Notes: generated by a model not told the origin, from the sequence alone. 64,000 bases of DNA from Lutibacter sp. Hel_I_33_5 (GCF_007827455.1 NZ_VISM01000001.1:2909001-2973000); one strand, 5' to 3'; shown: positions 23,601 to 33,457, counted from the first letter of the stretch. A program made the numbers and translations.

Positions 23601-26600
23601 CAGCTTTTACAGGTGTACCAGAAGTAATCACCTATTCAGTAGCCGATACACAAGGTAATACAGCAACATCAACAGTAACCTTAGATTCGTTACCAATCGC
23701 AACACCAGATGAAGCAAGTTATGACCCAACCAGTGCTACAAATTCAGTAGACATTTTAGGCAATGATACCACAGGAGATACAGTTGTTCCAACAACCGTA
23801 CAATTAACAACAACTGGATTACCAGCTACAGGAGTTGGATCAGGGACATTAAGTCCAGATGGAAAAACCTTAACAATCAACGGACAAGGAGTTTGGACAG
23901 TCAATCCAACTACAGGTGCATTAAACTTTAGTCCATGTATAGCATCAGGAACGCCAGACGCAAGTTGTACAGGAGCTTTTACAGGTGTACCAGAAGTAAT
24001 CACCTATTCAGTAGCCGATACACAAGGTAATACAGCAACATCAACAGTAACCTTAGATGCTTTACCAATCGCAACACCAGATGAAGCAAGTTATGACCCA
24101 ACCAGTGCTACAAATTCAGTAGACATTTTAGGCAATGATACCACAGGAGATACAGTTGTTCCAACAACCGTACAATTAACAACAACTGGATTACCAGGAA
24201 CAGGAGTAGGATCAGGGACATTAAGTCCAGATGGAAAAACTTTAACAATAAATGGACAAGGAGTTTGGACAGTAAACACAACTACAGGTGCATTAAACTT
24301 TAGTCCATGTACAGCATCAGGAACACCCGATGCAAGTTGTACAGGAGCTTTTACAGGTGTGCCAGAAGTAATTACGTATTCAGTAGCTGATGCACAAAAT
24401 AATACATCAACATCAACCGTTACCTTAGATGTTTTACCAATCGCAACACCAGATGAAGCAAGTTATGACCCAACAAGTGCTACAAATTCAGTAGACATTT
24501 TAGGTAATGACAACACAGGAGATACAGTTGTACCAACAACCGTACAATTAACAACAACTGGATTACCAGGAACAGGAGTAGGATCAGGGACATTAAGTCC
24601 AGATGGAAAAACCTTAACAATAAACGGACAGGGAGTTTGGACAGTAAGCCCAACTACGGGAGCATTAAACTTTAGTCCATGTACAGCAGCTGGAACTCCA
24701 GACGCAAGTTGTACAGGAGCTTTTACAGGTGTACCAGAAGTAATTACCTATTCAGTAGCCGATACACAAGGCAATACAGCAACATCAACAGTAACCTTAG
24801 ATTCGTTACCAATTGCAACAGATGATACTGTAGATTATACATCTGGAGGAGCAAATCCGACCATTGATATTTTAAGTAATGATACTACTGGTGATACAGT
24901 AATTGCTACAACTGTAACATTATTGTTAACAGATTTACCAGCTGGATCAACATGTGAGAATACTCAAGGTGGAGATTGTATTGAGGTAAAAGTACCAAAT
25001 GAAGGTACATGGACAGTTAATGAAACAACTGGAGTTTTAACGTTTGTTCCTTTACCAACTTTTACAGGTGATCCATCACCTATAAAATATGAAGTAGAAG
25101 ATGCTGAGAATAATACAACAACAGGAACTGTAACAATTGATAGTTTACAAATAGCGACTCCCGATTCTGCAACGTATACACCTGGAGGAACAAATCCTGT
25201 AGTTTCTATTTTAGGGAATGATACAACAGGGGACACAGTAGAACCAACTACAGTAACTTTATTATTAACAGATTTGCCAGCCGGATCAACATGTGAGAAT
25301 ACACAAGGAGGAGATTGTATCGAGGTAAAAGTACCAAATGAAGGAACTTGGACTGTTGATGAAACAACAGGGGCTTTAACTTTTGTTCCTTTATCAACAT
25401 TTACAAGTAATCCTTCTGTAATAAAATATGAAGTAGAAGATGCTGAAAATAATATTACATCAACTACTGTAACCTTAGATGCCTTACCAGTTGCAAAAGA
25501 TGACGCTTCAACATATACTCCAGGTATCGCTAAAACAATTACTATTTTAAGCAATGATAACACAGGTGATACTGTTGTTCCAACAACTGTAAAATTAACG
25601 ACTACTGGTATTACTGGAGGTACTTTAAGTTTAGATGGAAAAACATTAGTTGTCAGTGGAGAAGGGGTATGGACAGTAAATCCAACTTCAGGTGAATTAA
25701 GTTTTAATCCGTGTACGGCAGCTGGAAATCCAGATGCTTCATGTACAGGAGCATTTACGGGAAGTCCTATGCCCGTTACTTATTCTGTGGAAGATGCACA
25801 AAATAATACTACAACAGCAAAAGTTACTTTAACAGCAGATCCTTTACCAGTAGCTACACCTGATGCAGCAACATATACACCAGGTGGTACTAATCCAGTT
25901 ATTAATATACTTAGTAATGATACTACAGGAGATACAGTAGTACCAACTACAGTAATGTTATTATTAACAGATTTACCAGCAGGATCAACATGTGAGAATA
26001 CACAAGGAGGAGATTGTATTGAAGTGAAAGTACCAAATGAAGGAACTTGGGCTGTTGATGAAACAACTGGAGTTTTAACATTTGTTCCTTTATCAACTTT
26101 TACAGGAAATCCTTCAGTAATAAAGTATGAAGTAGAAGATGCACAAAATAATACAACATCATCTACTGTAACTCTTGATGCATTACCCGTAGCAACAGAT
26201 GATGAAGTTACATATACTCCTGGAACTCCAAAATCTGTTACTGTTTTAAGTAATGACACTACTGGTGATGCAGTTATACCAAGTACTGTAAAATTAACAC
26301 TTGCAGGAATAACGAGTGGTACTTTAAGTACAGATGGAAAAACATTAGTTGTAAATGGAGAAGGGGTATGGTCAGTAAATTCAACTACTGGCGATATAAC
26401 TTTTAACCCTTGTACAGCAGCTGGAAATCCAGATGCTACTTGTACAGGAGCATTTAATGGAAATCCAATGCCAGTTACATATTCTGTAGAGGATGCTCAA
26501 AATAATGTTACAACAGCTAAAGTTACTTTAACCGCAGATCCATTATTACCACTTACTTTATCGTTAAGTGATGATTCAATTTGTAGTGGAGCTAGCGGAG

Positions 26601-29600
26601 ATATACTATTAACAAATAGTATTGTTGGGGTTTCTTATCAACTTAGAAAAGATGATGATGATTCAGCGATAGGAACTCCAATAGATGGAACTGGAGGTAA
26701 TATTACTTTTAGTGATTCTCCTTCTAGCACAACAATATATAATGTTTTAGCAACAAACAAGACTACTTCTGGTTCTGTAGAACTTATAGATAAGGCAACT
26801 ATTACAATTAAACCTACCCCAGTAATAAATTTAGGAGTTGTAGGCGCAATTGGAAGTTGTTCTGGAACCGATGGAAGTATTGAGTTAACAGGATTAACTT
26901 CAAGTACTAATTATGATTTATCATATAAGAAAGATGGCGTATTAGTAAATACTATGATAACAACGGGAGCATCAGCAACCAACACAATTATCGGAAGTTT
27001 ACCAGCGGGAAGTTATTCAGACTTTCAAGTTACATTAAATGGATGTCCATCAGCAATACTTGCTGTGCCAGTAGTATTGGCAGATCCTACACCAGCGATG
27101 ATAACTTTATCAGCAAGTACAAATCCAACAACATGTGGTGGAAATGACGGAACAATTGTAATCTCAAATTTAGTTGCTTCTGAGAGTTATGTAATTTCTT
27201 ATAGTAAAGATGGTACAGCTTTAGCAACAGGAAGTTTAGTAGCTCCAGCATCAGGAATGTTAAGTTTAACAGGTTTATCAACAGGAAGCTATTCAAACAT
27301 TAGTGTTGCTTCAAATGATTGTGCAAGTAATATTTTAAATACGGTTGTTTTATCAGATCCAATGACACCAGCTTTAAGTTTGGTTCAGGCAAACGATCCA
27401 GCAAATTGTTCTGGAAACGGAAGTATTGATTTTAGTGGATTGGCAAATAATACAACGTACACCTTTAATTATAGCTATAATGGTTCAAACTCAAGCAAAT
27501 CAGTAACGAGTGATGGAACAGGAAACTTAAATGTTTCGGATTTAGCACCAGGACTATATGAAAACATGAGTGTAGTGTTAGCTGGTTGTACCTCTAATAC
27601 AGTTGCAAGAGCGGTTATTAATCCACCAACAATAAGTTTAGGAACTTTAACTAATGCAAGTACATGTGGAGGAACAGGAAGTTTTGAGATTTTAGGCTTA
27701 GTAGCGCAAGAATCTTATATGGTAAGCTATACTTTTAATGGAAGTGCTACCAATGTTACACAAACTTCAACAGCAGCTGGAAGCATTGTTTTAAGCAATT
27801 TATCAGAAGGAACTTATACAGGAGTAATGGTAACGGATAGTTCAAACGGATTATGTACTTCAAATACAATAACTACTGTAACTATTAGTTCACCAACTTC
27901 ACCAATGATTAGTTTAGGTACTTTAATGAATCCAACAGGATGTTCAACAAGTACAGGAAGTATTGAATTAACAGGATTAGCTAATAATAGTTCATACGAA
28001 TTAAGTTATATCTATCAAGGAAGTACAACAACACAAACCTTAGGAACAGATGGTTCAGGAAACTTAACAGTTACCAACCTAAGTTCTGGAGCGTATACCA
28101 ATATAAAAGTAAAAAGTACAACAACAGCTTGTGATAGTAATGTTGTAACAGCTACTTTAAATGACCCAACAAGTCCAAATCCACCATCGATAACAGATCC
28201 ACAAGAGTTTTGTGGAAGTGCAACAGTAGGAAACTTAACAGGTGTAGTAGGATCAGGAGAAGAGTTGTTATGGTATGATGCTATGACAGGTGGTAATTTA
28301 CTAATGAATAATGCGGTATTAGCAACAGGAATTTATTACGCTGCAAGTAAAGATTTAACAACAGGATGTATAAGTCCAAGAGTATCAACAAACATTTTAA
28401 TTAAACCTACTCCAGTAATTACTTTAGGAGTTGTTGGCGCAATTGGAAGTTGTTCTGGAACTGATGGAAGTATTGAGTTAACAGGATTAACATCAAGTAC
28501 TAATTATGATTTATCATATAAGAAAGATGGCGTATTAGTAAATACTATGATAACAACGGGAGCATCAGCAACCAACACAATTATCGGAAGTTTACCAGCG
28601 GGAAGTTATTCAGACTTTCAAGTTACATTAAACGGTTGTCCATCAGCAATACTTGCTGGGCCAGTAGTGTTAGCAGATCCTACACCAGCGATGATAACTT
28701 TATCAGCAAGTACAAATCCAACAACATGTGGTGGAAATGACGGAACAATTGTAATCTCAAATTTAGTTGCTTCTGAGAGTTATGTAATTTCTTATAGTAA
28801 AGATGGTACAGCTTTAGCAACAGGAAGTTTAGTAGCTCCAGCATCAGGAATGTTAAGTTTAACAGGTTTATCAACAGGAAGCTATTCAAACATTAGTGTT
28901 GCTTCAAATGATTGTGCAAGTAATATTTTAAATACGGTTGTTTTATCAGATCCAATGACACCAGCTTTAAGTTTGGTTCAGGCAAACGATCCAGCAAATT
29001 GTTCTGGAAACGGAAGTATTGATTTTAGTGGATTGGCAAATAATACAACGTACACCTTTAATTATAGCTATAATGGTTCAAACTCAAGCAAATCAGTAAC
29101 GAGTGATGGAACAGGAAACTTAAATGTTTCGGATTTAGCACCAGGACTATATGAAAACATGAGTGTAGTGTTAGCTGGTTGTACCTCTAATACAGTTGCA
29201 AGAGCGGTTATTAATCCACCAACAATAAGTTTAGGAACCGTAACTAATGCAAGTACATGTGGTGGAACAGGAAGTTTTGAGATTTTAGGCTTAGTAGCGC
29301 AAGAATCTTATATGGTAAGCTATACCTTTAATGGAAACGCTACCAATGTTACACAAACTTCAACAGCAGCTGGAAGCATTGTTTTAAGCAATTTATCAGA
29401 AGGAACTTATACAGGAGTGATGGTAACGGATAGTTCAAATGGATTATGTACTTCAAATACAATAACTACTGTAACTATTAGTTCACCAACTTCACCAATG
29501 ATTAGTTTAGGTACTTTAACGAACCCAACAGGATGTTCAACAAGTACAGGAAGTATCGAATTAACAGGATTAGCTAATAATAGTTCATACGAATTAAGTT

Positions 29601-32600
29601 ATATCTATCAAGGAAGTACAACAACACAAACCTTAGGAACAGATGGTTCAGGAAACTTAACTGTTACCAACCTAAGTTCTGGAGCGTATACCAATATAAA
29701 AGTAAAAAGTACAACAACAGCTTGTGATAGTAATGTTGTAACAGCTACTTTAAATGATCCAACAAGTCCAAATCTACCATCGATAACAGATCCACAAGAA
29801 TTTTGTGGAAGTGCAACAGTAGGAAATTTAACAGGTGTAGTAGGATCAGGAGAAGAATTGTTATGGTATGATGCTATGACAGATGGTAATTTATTAATGA
29901 ATAATACGGTATTAGCAACAGGAATTTATTACGCTGCAAGTAAAGATTTAACAACAGGATGTATAAGTCCAAGAGTATCAACAAACATTTTAATTAAACC
30001 TACTCCAGTTATTAATTTAGGAGTTGTAGGTGCAATTGGAAGTTGTTCTGGAACGGATGGAAGTATTGAGTTAACAGGATTAAGTTCAAGCACTATCTAT
30101 AGTTTATCATATAAGAAAGATGGCGTATTAGTAAATACTATGATAACAACGGGAGCATCGGCAACCAATACAATTATCGGAAGTTTACCAGCGGGAAGTT
30201 ATTCAGACTTTCAAGTTACATTAAACGGTTGTCCATCAGCAATACTTGCTGGACCAGTAGTATTGGCAGATCCTACACCAACGATGATAACTTTATCAGC
30301 AAGTGCAAATCCAACAACATGTGGTGGAAATGACGGAGCAATTATAATCTCAGGATTAGTAGCTACAGAAAGTTATGTAATTTCTTATAGTAAAGATGGT
30401 ACAGCATTGACAACGGGAAGTTTAGCGGCTGATGGATCAGGGTTGTTAAGTTTAACAGGCTTATCAACAGGAAGCTATTCAAACATTAGTGTTGCTTCAA
30501 ATAATTGTACAAGCAATGTTTTAAACACAGTTGTTTTATCAGATCCAATGACACCAACCTTAAGTTTAGTTCAAGCAAACGACCCAGCAAATTGTTCTGG
30601 AAACGGAAGTATCGATTTTAGTGGATTGGCAAATAATACTGGTTATATGTTTAGTTATACTTATAACGGAATATTTATCAGCAAAACTGTTACGAGTGAT
30701 GGAACTGGAAACTTAAATGTTTCGGATTTAGCACCAGGATTGTATGAAAATATGAGTGTAGGTATTGCTGGTTGTACCTCTAATACAGTTGCAAGAGCAG
30801 TGATTAATCCACCAACAATAAGTTTAGGAACCGTAACCAATGCAAGTACATGTGGAGGAACAGGAAGTTTTGAGATTTTAGGCTTAGTAGCGCAAGAATC
30901 ATATACAGTAAGTTATACTTTTAATGGAAGTGCAACCAATATGACACAAACTTCAAGTGCTACTGGAAGCATTGTTTTAAGTAATTTATCAGAAGGAAGT
31001 TATACTAATATTCAAGTAACAGATAGTACAAATAATACGTGTACTTCTAATACACTTACTACGGTTGATATTAATTCACCTGTTTTACCAATGCTAACTT
31101 TAGGTACAGTTACCAATCCAGCAGGATGTTCAACAAGTACAGGAAGTATCGCTTTAACTGGATTGGCTAGTAATAGTTCATACGAAGTAAGTTATAGTTA
31201 TCAAGGAAATACAAATACACAAACTTTAGGAACAGATGGAGCAGGAAGTTTAACCATTACAAATTTATCGGATGGAGCTTATACTAATATTAAAGTAAAA
31301 GATACAGCTACCGATTGTGAGAGTACAAGTAATTCAATTACTGCAACTTTAACAAGTCCGTCTGCACCAAAATTACCAAACATAAAAACTCCACAAGCAT
31401 TTTGTGGTAGTGGAAAAGTTGGAGATATTATTGGAACAGTTGAAGCAGGAGAGGAATTACAATGGTTTGATGCTTTAACAGGAGGAAACTTATTATCTGA
31501 TACAACACAATTAGTTACAGGGATGTATTATGCGCAAAGTAAAGATCTAGCTACGGGATGTGTAAGTGCAAGAGTTGTAATTGATGTTACAGTAAATCAG
31601 TGTTCTGATTTAGGATTAACAAAAACGATTAGTACTGGATCTCCTAATGTTGGTGATGTAGTAACATTTACTATCTCATTAACAAATAATGGTCCTGATG
31701 TGGCTACTGGAGTATCGGTTGAAGATATTCTGCCAATTGGATACGGTACAATTACATCGATAACTAATTCGGGAGTATTAACAGGAAACACAATTAATTG
31801 GACAGGGTTAACAGTTCCATTAACAGGAATTAAATTAACGTATAATGCAGTTATAAAAGCACCAACTGGAGCAGCTGATGAATATAAAAACATTGCACAG
31901 ATTACAGCTAGTGACAATGTAGATTTAACAAGTAATCCAAATAATGATAGTGGAAATCAAAGTGAAGATGATGAGGATAGTGTTATTGCTACGCCACAAG
32001 TTGCAGATTTAAGCATCGCAAAAGTAGTTGATAATACCAATCCTAATGTTGGAGATATAATCACATTTACTGTAAGTGTTTTAAATGATGGACCAAATGT
32101 AGCTACCAATGTTTCTATAGAAGATTTATTACCAGTTGGGTATACGTATATAGATAATAGTGTAAGTGGAAATGGAATGTATGATAGTCCTTCAAGAAAA
32201 TTAACATGGTCAGGAATTACAATTCAAGTATCTGAAACTGTTAATTATCAATATAGAGTTCGTGTAAATGCACCAACTGCTGTGCCAATTCCAGATGGGG
32301 AATATAATAACGTTGCTCAAATTACTGCGAGTGATCAATTTGACTTAGACAGTAGAATTGCAAACTTTGGAGGTGTGGTTGTAGAAGATGATGAAGCGAA
32401 TGTTTCAATAACTCCGCAAGTATCAGATTTAAGTATTAATAAAACGATTAATGTTACTCAGGCAAATGTTGGAGATATTGTAATATTTACAATTTCTGTT
32501 ACAAATGATGGATCGCATGATGCAACAAATGTTTCGGTTGTTGATAGTTTACCAATTGGATATGAATATGTGACTCATAGAAACGGGACTTATGATGCGA

Positions 32601-33457
32601 TTACTGGAATATGGAATGTAGGTACTGTACTTGATCAGGCAACAGTTAGTTTAGAAATTGATGTTAGAGTTTTAGTACCAACAGGTGTTGCTGGAGAATA
32701 TACTAATGTTGCAGAAATTTCTGAAGCAGATCAATATGATCCAGATAGTAATGCTGGTAATGGTACAACTAATGGAGAAGATGATGATAGTCAAGCAGGT
32801 TTAAACTTACCAAATATAGATTTAGCGTTGGCAAAAACTGTTGATGATGATAAACCAGTTGTAAATAAAGAAGTAACATTTACAATTACATTAACTAATA
32901 ACGGATCAGTTACAGCAACAAATGTTAGTATTTCTGAAAACATTCCTTCTGGATATGAATATATTTCACATACAACAAGTACCGGAACCTATGATGAAGT
33001 TTCTGGTGAATGGGAAGTTGCTAGTATTGCAGGTGGAGCTTCAGAAACATTACAGATTATTGTAAAAGTAAATGAAAGCGGAGATTACTTAAACACAGTA
33101 CATGTATCTTCTGTAGATCAAGTAGATTCAGATACTACAAATGATACTAGTAGCGCATCAACTACGCCAATTTGTTTAACTATTTATAATGAATTCTCTC
33201 CAAATGGAGACGGAGCAAACGATACATTCACAATAGATTGTATCAATAATTATCCTAATAATATTTTCGAAGTATTTAACCGTTGGGGAAATACAGTTTA
33301 TAAGAAAGTAAATTATAACAACACTTGGGATGGTACTTCAAATGGTAGAGCAAATATAAATGTTGATAAAAAATTACCAGTTGGAACCTATTATTATGTC
33401 CTTGATTTAAGAGACGGAAGTAAACCTAAAACAGGTTGGTTGTATTTAAATAGATAA
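17621..33457 (+). CDS. Giant repetitive T9SS type-B surface adhesin
   Basis: This 5278-residue protein has a signal peptide ending in SAQ near residue 26. Residues about 30-1200 hold many PKD/Ig-like modules, each with motifs such as NAGPDKTL, YTFRWIVSG and WTQVSGP. Residues about 1527-2394 are seven 124-residue repeats, with diverged relatives to about 2980. Residues about 3064-4655 are three 531-residue blocks of SprB-like beta repeats (TCGGTGSFEILGL type). Residues about 4660-5177 are four DUF11 modules (DLSIAKVVDNTNPNVGDIITFTV type). Residues about 5187-5278 form the gliding-motility-type C-terminal sorting domain (NEFSPNGDGANDTF...FNRWGNTVY...GTYYYVLDL). It should be exported by the type IX system and displayed as a long surface fibre. 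The PorP/SprF gene that follows supports this. Confidence 0.92.
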   Translation: MGKKYIKLKAVVLTVFIFSCLNISAQTTSCGINTGTPQEICEGNLFQLAGSGDANVVSIVWTQVSGPFIGISDPTSYTPEITGATGNNTYVFKLTALCNDGNYTSQNISYDVKPSPVSMAGSDISGCPGNYMLAGNTPTGTFTGKWTTDTNNNAGVTFADSTSPTTSITFPEGSSGETTLTWTVSGAPGTCPGVSRIKVTNFGAEPVNAGPDKTLSACFGATTTTSLAGSYAGDGTGGQMGMWELVSGPNAPTIADTSKNNTGISNLIEGSYTFRWIVSGPCKNGNDTVTITVPPPTGAVSTASSLVSIRNIRICDAPTPPATTQYLLEALPPLYAGETVEWTFVGGGLTAAQKPVIANATSPTTLVTNLSGNPKGLATAPAFYNYKFRYTVKTANPDCDTTRDVNIKVINSAISVNLTDNGTASECILATLNQATNKVNVTFGIDRDNSASTMKYKIISGPVTTNSYSSIKSIANNNSNTTATSMTIPFTKIGTYVVGITREAGGNASSECSNDSDEITVKISGKPDQSNAGTDIFICDPTNDANLVGNSPVDGIGMWSQISGPAMATIADASSASTTVDFPVATGSGKYVFRWVISGGPQADLDTKAFDDVIVRVSTGPPTPPANFAGSDATICAGGFLLDAIALGGDESGLWTVSSLPDDSGVNIIDPTDPKTRVLALKKSTVYTFTYTLTNGCASTSDSVVVTTTTGRSQVVRAGQDQCITSGNSVTLEGTVPKAGSTGTWTLVSGPAGAMITPANSSTTTVNSMVDGSYEFMWSIPDTDCPNNVSSDNVIVALYNTIPSAGPDQDVCGLNSILMAATAPNAPNQGTWVQTFGSGGWTVDDINKPNASFTNLSDGVYEFEWKVSDADCFTGDKVKFTIANQPTPPGFATATLNVCSTTATLNANTVTVGTGNWAFVSGPTTPVIDDTSKEDAKLTSLKTGTYIYRWTTSPIFPSPNTAPTCNLVNSADLTINVITPAAITGSPAQSFCAAEDVLLEAIEGSTGTFSYVSSTPSGAAIPVITVLNAKGNKASATMEEGYVYVFRYTLSGAATCTDPSFKKTDEITITNSAKIVSNAGTNKEVCIVSPATTGSVTMTANAPSSGTGKWTKISGPNGESIVSQNLNTSVINDLSVGTYIFQWEITNGKCENRDQVTVTVQAPPSVADAGDATMNLCILNPQLSAVAPTSGLGVWSVVSETGMNVAFDSANSPTTTLTLTNGSVGDTAKLRWTVQNGASCTATTDDVDVTIIADVSGSLSLTAPVVTMACSGMSNGTFTTTASGGTSPYTYNLLTATSLTGAYIDASQTDGDSDGSYTGLTSGFYKVEVIDTLGCGSKIGTAKEIEGAAATPVPTTTNIVHCVGDSQVALTATPSASPTGTLKWYDTNATTLLATAPTPSTAASAIGTTTYFVSQTHTHSGGEVCESPKVSINVLVNALPSSSLTVEGDKINKGSNGTITVKNSVSGFSYQLRLDSDNSTVGTAKAGTGGDITFSVAPTTNTLYNVLVQNTTTNCATELTATALIDILPVATTDSASYTPGGTNPMLDISNNDTTGDAVVPTTVKLTTTGLPATGVGSGTLSPDGKTLTINGQGVWTANPTTGALNFSPCTAAGTPDSSCTGAFTTTPEVITYSVEDAQNNPATTTVTLDSLPIATPDEASYDPTSATNSVDILGNDTTGDTVVPTTVQLTTTGLPATGVGSGTLSPDGKTLTINGQGVWTVNPTTGALNFSPCTAAGTPDASCTGAFTGVPEVITYSVADTQGNTATSTVTLDSLPIATPDEASYDPTSATNSVDILGNDTTGDTVVPTTVQLTTTGLPATGVGSGTLSPDGKTLTINGQGVWTVNPTTGALNFSPCTAAGTPDASCTGAFTGVPEVITYSVADTQGNTATSTVTLDSLPIATPDEASYDPTSATNSVDILGNDTTGDTVVPTTVQLTTTGLPATGVGSGTLSPDGKTLTINGQGVWTVNPTTGALNFSPCTAAGTPDASCTAAFTGVPEVITYSVADTQGNTATSTVTLDSLPIATPDEASYDPTSATNSVDILGNDTTGDTVVPTTVQLTTTGLPATGVGSGTLSPDGKTLTINGQGVWTVNPTTGALNFSPCIASGTPDASCTGAFTGVPEVITYSVADTQGNTATSTVTLDALPIATPDEASYDPTSATNSVDILGNDTTGDTVVPTTVQLTTTGLPGTGVGSGTLSPDGKTLTINGQGVWTVNTTTGALNFSPCTASGTPDASCTGAFTGVPEVITYSVADAQNNTSTSTVTLDVLPIATPDEASYDPTSATNSVDILGNDNTGDTVVPTTVQLTTTGLPGTGVGSGTLSPDGKTLTINGQGVWTVSPTTGALNFSPCTAAGTPDASCTGAFTGVPEVITYSVADTQGNTATSTVTLDSLPIATDDTVDYTSGGANPTIDILSNDTTGDTVIATTVTLLLTDLPAGSTCENTQGGDCIEVKVPNEGTWTVNETTGVLTFVPLPTFTGDPSPIKYEVEDAENNTTTGTVTIDSLQIATPDSATYTPGGTNPVVSILGNDTTGDTVEPTTVTLLLTDLPAGSTCENTQGGDCIEVKVPNEGTWTVDETTGALTFVPLSTFTSNPSVIKYEVEDAENNITSTTVTLDALPVAKDDASTYTPGIAKTITILSNDNTGDTVVPTTVKLTTTGITGGTLSLDGKTLVVSGEGVWTVNPTSGELSFNPCTAAGNPDASCTGAFTGSPMPVTYSVEDAQNNTTTAKVTLTADPLPVATPDAATYTPGGTNPVINILSNDTTGDTVVPTTVMLLLTDLPAGSTCENTQGGDCIEVKVPNEGTWAVDETTGVLTFVPLSTFTGNPSVIKYEVEDAQNNTTSSTVTLDALPVATDDEVTYTPGTPKSVTVLSNDTTGDAVIPSTVKLTLAGITSGTLSTDGKTLVVNGEGVWSVNSTTGDITFNPCTAAGNPDATCTGAFNGNPMPVTYSVEDAQNNVTTAKVTLTADPLLPLTLSLSDDSICSGASGDILLTNSIVGVSYQLRKDDDDSAIGTPIDGTGGNITFSDSPSSTTIYNVLATNKTTSGSVELIDKATITIKPTPVINLGVVGAIGSCSGTDGSIELTGLTSSTNYDLSYKKDGVLVNTMITTGASATNTIIGSLPAGSYSDFQVTLNGCPSAILAVPVVLADPTPAMITLSASTNPTTCGGNDGTIVISNLVASESYVISYSKDGTALATGSLVAPASGMLSLTGLSTGSYSNISVASNDCASNILNTVVLSDPMTPALSLVQANDPANCSGNGSIDFSGLANNTTYTFNYSYNGSNSSKSVTSDGTGNLNVSDLAPGLYENMSVVLAGCTSNTVARAVINPPTISLGTLTNASTCGGTGSFEILGLVAQESYMVSYTFNGSATNVTQTSTAAGSIVLSNLSEGTYTGVMVTDSSNGLCTSNTITTVTISSPTSPMISLGTLMNPTGCSTSTGSIELTGLANNSSYELSYIYQGSTTTQTLGTDGSGNLTVTNLSSGAYTNIKVKSTTTACDSNVVTATLNDPTSPNPPSITDPQEFCGSATVGNLTGVVGSGEELLWYDAMTGGNLLMNNAVLATGIYYAASKDLTTGCISPRVSTNILIKPTPVITLGVVGAIGSCSGTDGSIELTGLTSSTNYDLSYKKDGVLVNTMITTGASATNTIIGSLPAGSYSDFQVTLNGCPSAILAGPVVLADPTPAMITLSASTNPTTCGGNDGTIVISNLVASESYVISYSKDGTALATGSLVAPASGMLSLTGLSTGSYSNISVASNDCASNILNTVVLSDPMTPALSLVQANDPANCSGNGSIDFSGLANNTTYTFNYSYNGSNSSKSVTSDGTGNLNVSDLAPGLYENMSVVLAGCTSNTVARAVINPPTISLGTVTNASTCGGTGSFEILGLVAQESYMVSYTFNGNATNVTQTSTAAGSIVLSNLSEGTYTGVMVTDSSNGLCTSNTITTVTISSPTSPMISLGTLTNPTGCSTSTGSIELTGLANNSSYELSYIYQGSTTTQTLGTDGSGNLTVTNLSSGAYTNIKVKSTTTACDSNVVTATLNDPTSPNLPSITDPQEFCGSATVGNLTGVVGSGEELLWYDAMTDGNLLMNNTVLATGIYYAASKDLTTGCISPRVSTNILIKPTPVINLGVVGAIGSCSGTDGSIELTGLSSSTIYSLSYKKDGVLVNTMITTGASATNTIIGSLPAGSYSDFQVTLNGCPSAILAGPVVLADPTPTMITLSASANPTTCGGNDGAIIISGLVATESYVISYSKDGTALTTGSLAADGSGLLSLTGLSTGSYSNISVASNNCTSNVLNTVVLSDPMTPTLSLVQANDPANCSGNGSIDFSGLANNTGYMFSYTYNGIFISKTVTSDGTGNLNVSDLAPGLYENMSVGIAGCTSNTVARAVINPPTISLGTVTNASTCGGTGSFEILGLVAQESYTVSYTFNGSATNMTQTSSATGSIVLSNLSEGSYTNIQVTDSTNNTCTSNTLTTVDINSPVLPMLTLGTVTNPAGCSTSTGSIALTGLASNSSYEVSYSYQGNTNTQTLGTDGAGSLTITNLSDGAYTNIKVKDTATDCESTSNSITATLTSPSAPKLPNIKTPQAFCGSGKVGDIIGTVEAGEELQWFDALTGGNLLSDTTQLVTGMYYAQSKDLATGCVSARVVIDVTVNQCSDLGLTKTISTGSPNVGDVVTFTISLTNNGPDVATGVSVEDILPIGYGTITSITNSGVLTGNTINWTGLTVPLTGIKLTYNAVIKAPTGAADEYKNIAQITASDNVDLTSNPNNDSGNQSEDDEDSVIATPQVADLSIAKVVDNTNPNVGDIITFTVSVLNDGPNVATNVSIEDLLPVGYTYIDNSVSGNGMYDSPSRKLTWSGITIQVSETVNYQYRVRVNAPTAVPIPDGEYNNVAQITASDQFDLDSRIANFGGVVVEDDEANVSITPQVSDLSINKTINVTQANVGDIVIFTISVTNDGSHDATNVSVVDSLPIGYEYVTHRNGTYDAITGIWNVGTVLDQATVSLEIDVRVLVPTGVAGEYTNVAEISEADQYDPDSNAGNGTTNGEDDDSQAGLNLPNIDLALAKTVDDDKPVVNKEVTFTITLTNNGSVTATNVSISENIPSGYEYISHTTSTGTYDEVSGEWEVASIAGGASETLQIIVKVNESGDYLNTVHVSSVDQVDSDTTNDTSSASTTPICLTIYNEFSPNGDGANDTFTIDCINNYPNNIFEVFNRWGNTVYKKVNYNNTWDGTSNGRANINVDKKLPVGTYYYVLDLRDGSKPKTGWLYLNR
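22199..24802 (+). repeat. Seven tandem 372-bp in-frame repeats inside the adhesin gene
   Basis: The boundary sequence TTACCAATCGCAACACCAGA, or close variants of it, recurs exactly every 372 bases: about 22571, 22943, 23315, 23687, 24059 and 24431. A first, more diverged unit begins near 22199, and the last ends at the same boundary near 24803. Each unit encodes 124 residues (from PDEASYDPTSATNSVDILGN to TVTLDSLPIAT). Middle units are almost identical at DNA level, so copy number can change by recombination. Confidence 0.95.
26810..31585 (+). repeat. Three tandem 1593-bp in-frame repeats inside the adhesin gene
   Basis: Units begin with AAACCTAC(C/T)CCAGT at 26810, 28403 and 29996, exactly 1593 bases (531 codons) apart. 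Units 1 and 2 are nearly identical over most of their length. Unit 3 is more diverged, especially towards its end. Each unit contains several beta-repeat modules ending in a CISPRVSTNILIKPTP-type linker. Confidence 0.93.

Noticed and set aside
23347..24279. Long minus-strand reading frames (94 and 62 codons) repeated every 372 bases
   Set aside because: They are antisense shadows of the adhesin repeats and recur only because the DNA repeats. They have no start context or family features.
24964..26259. Minus-strand frames of 199 and 159 codons
   Set aside because: They are antisense to the Thr/Val-rich adhesin repeats. Composition bias removes stops, and no protein family is recognisable.
22199..31585. 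Regularly spaced repeats suggesting a CRISPR array
   Set aside because: Units are 372 and 1593 bases, fully coding and in frame, with no unique spacers.
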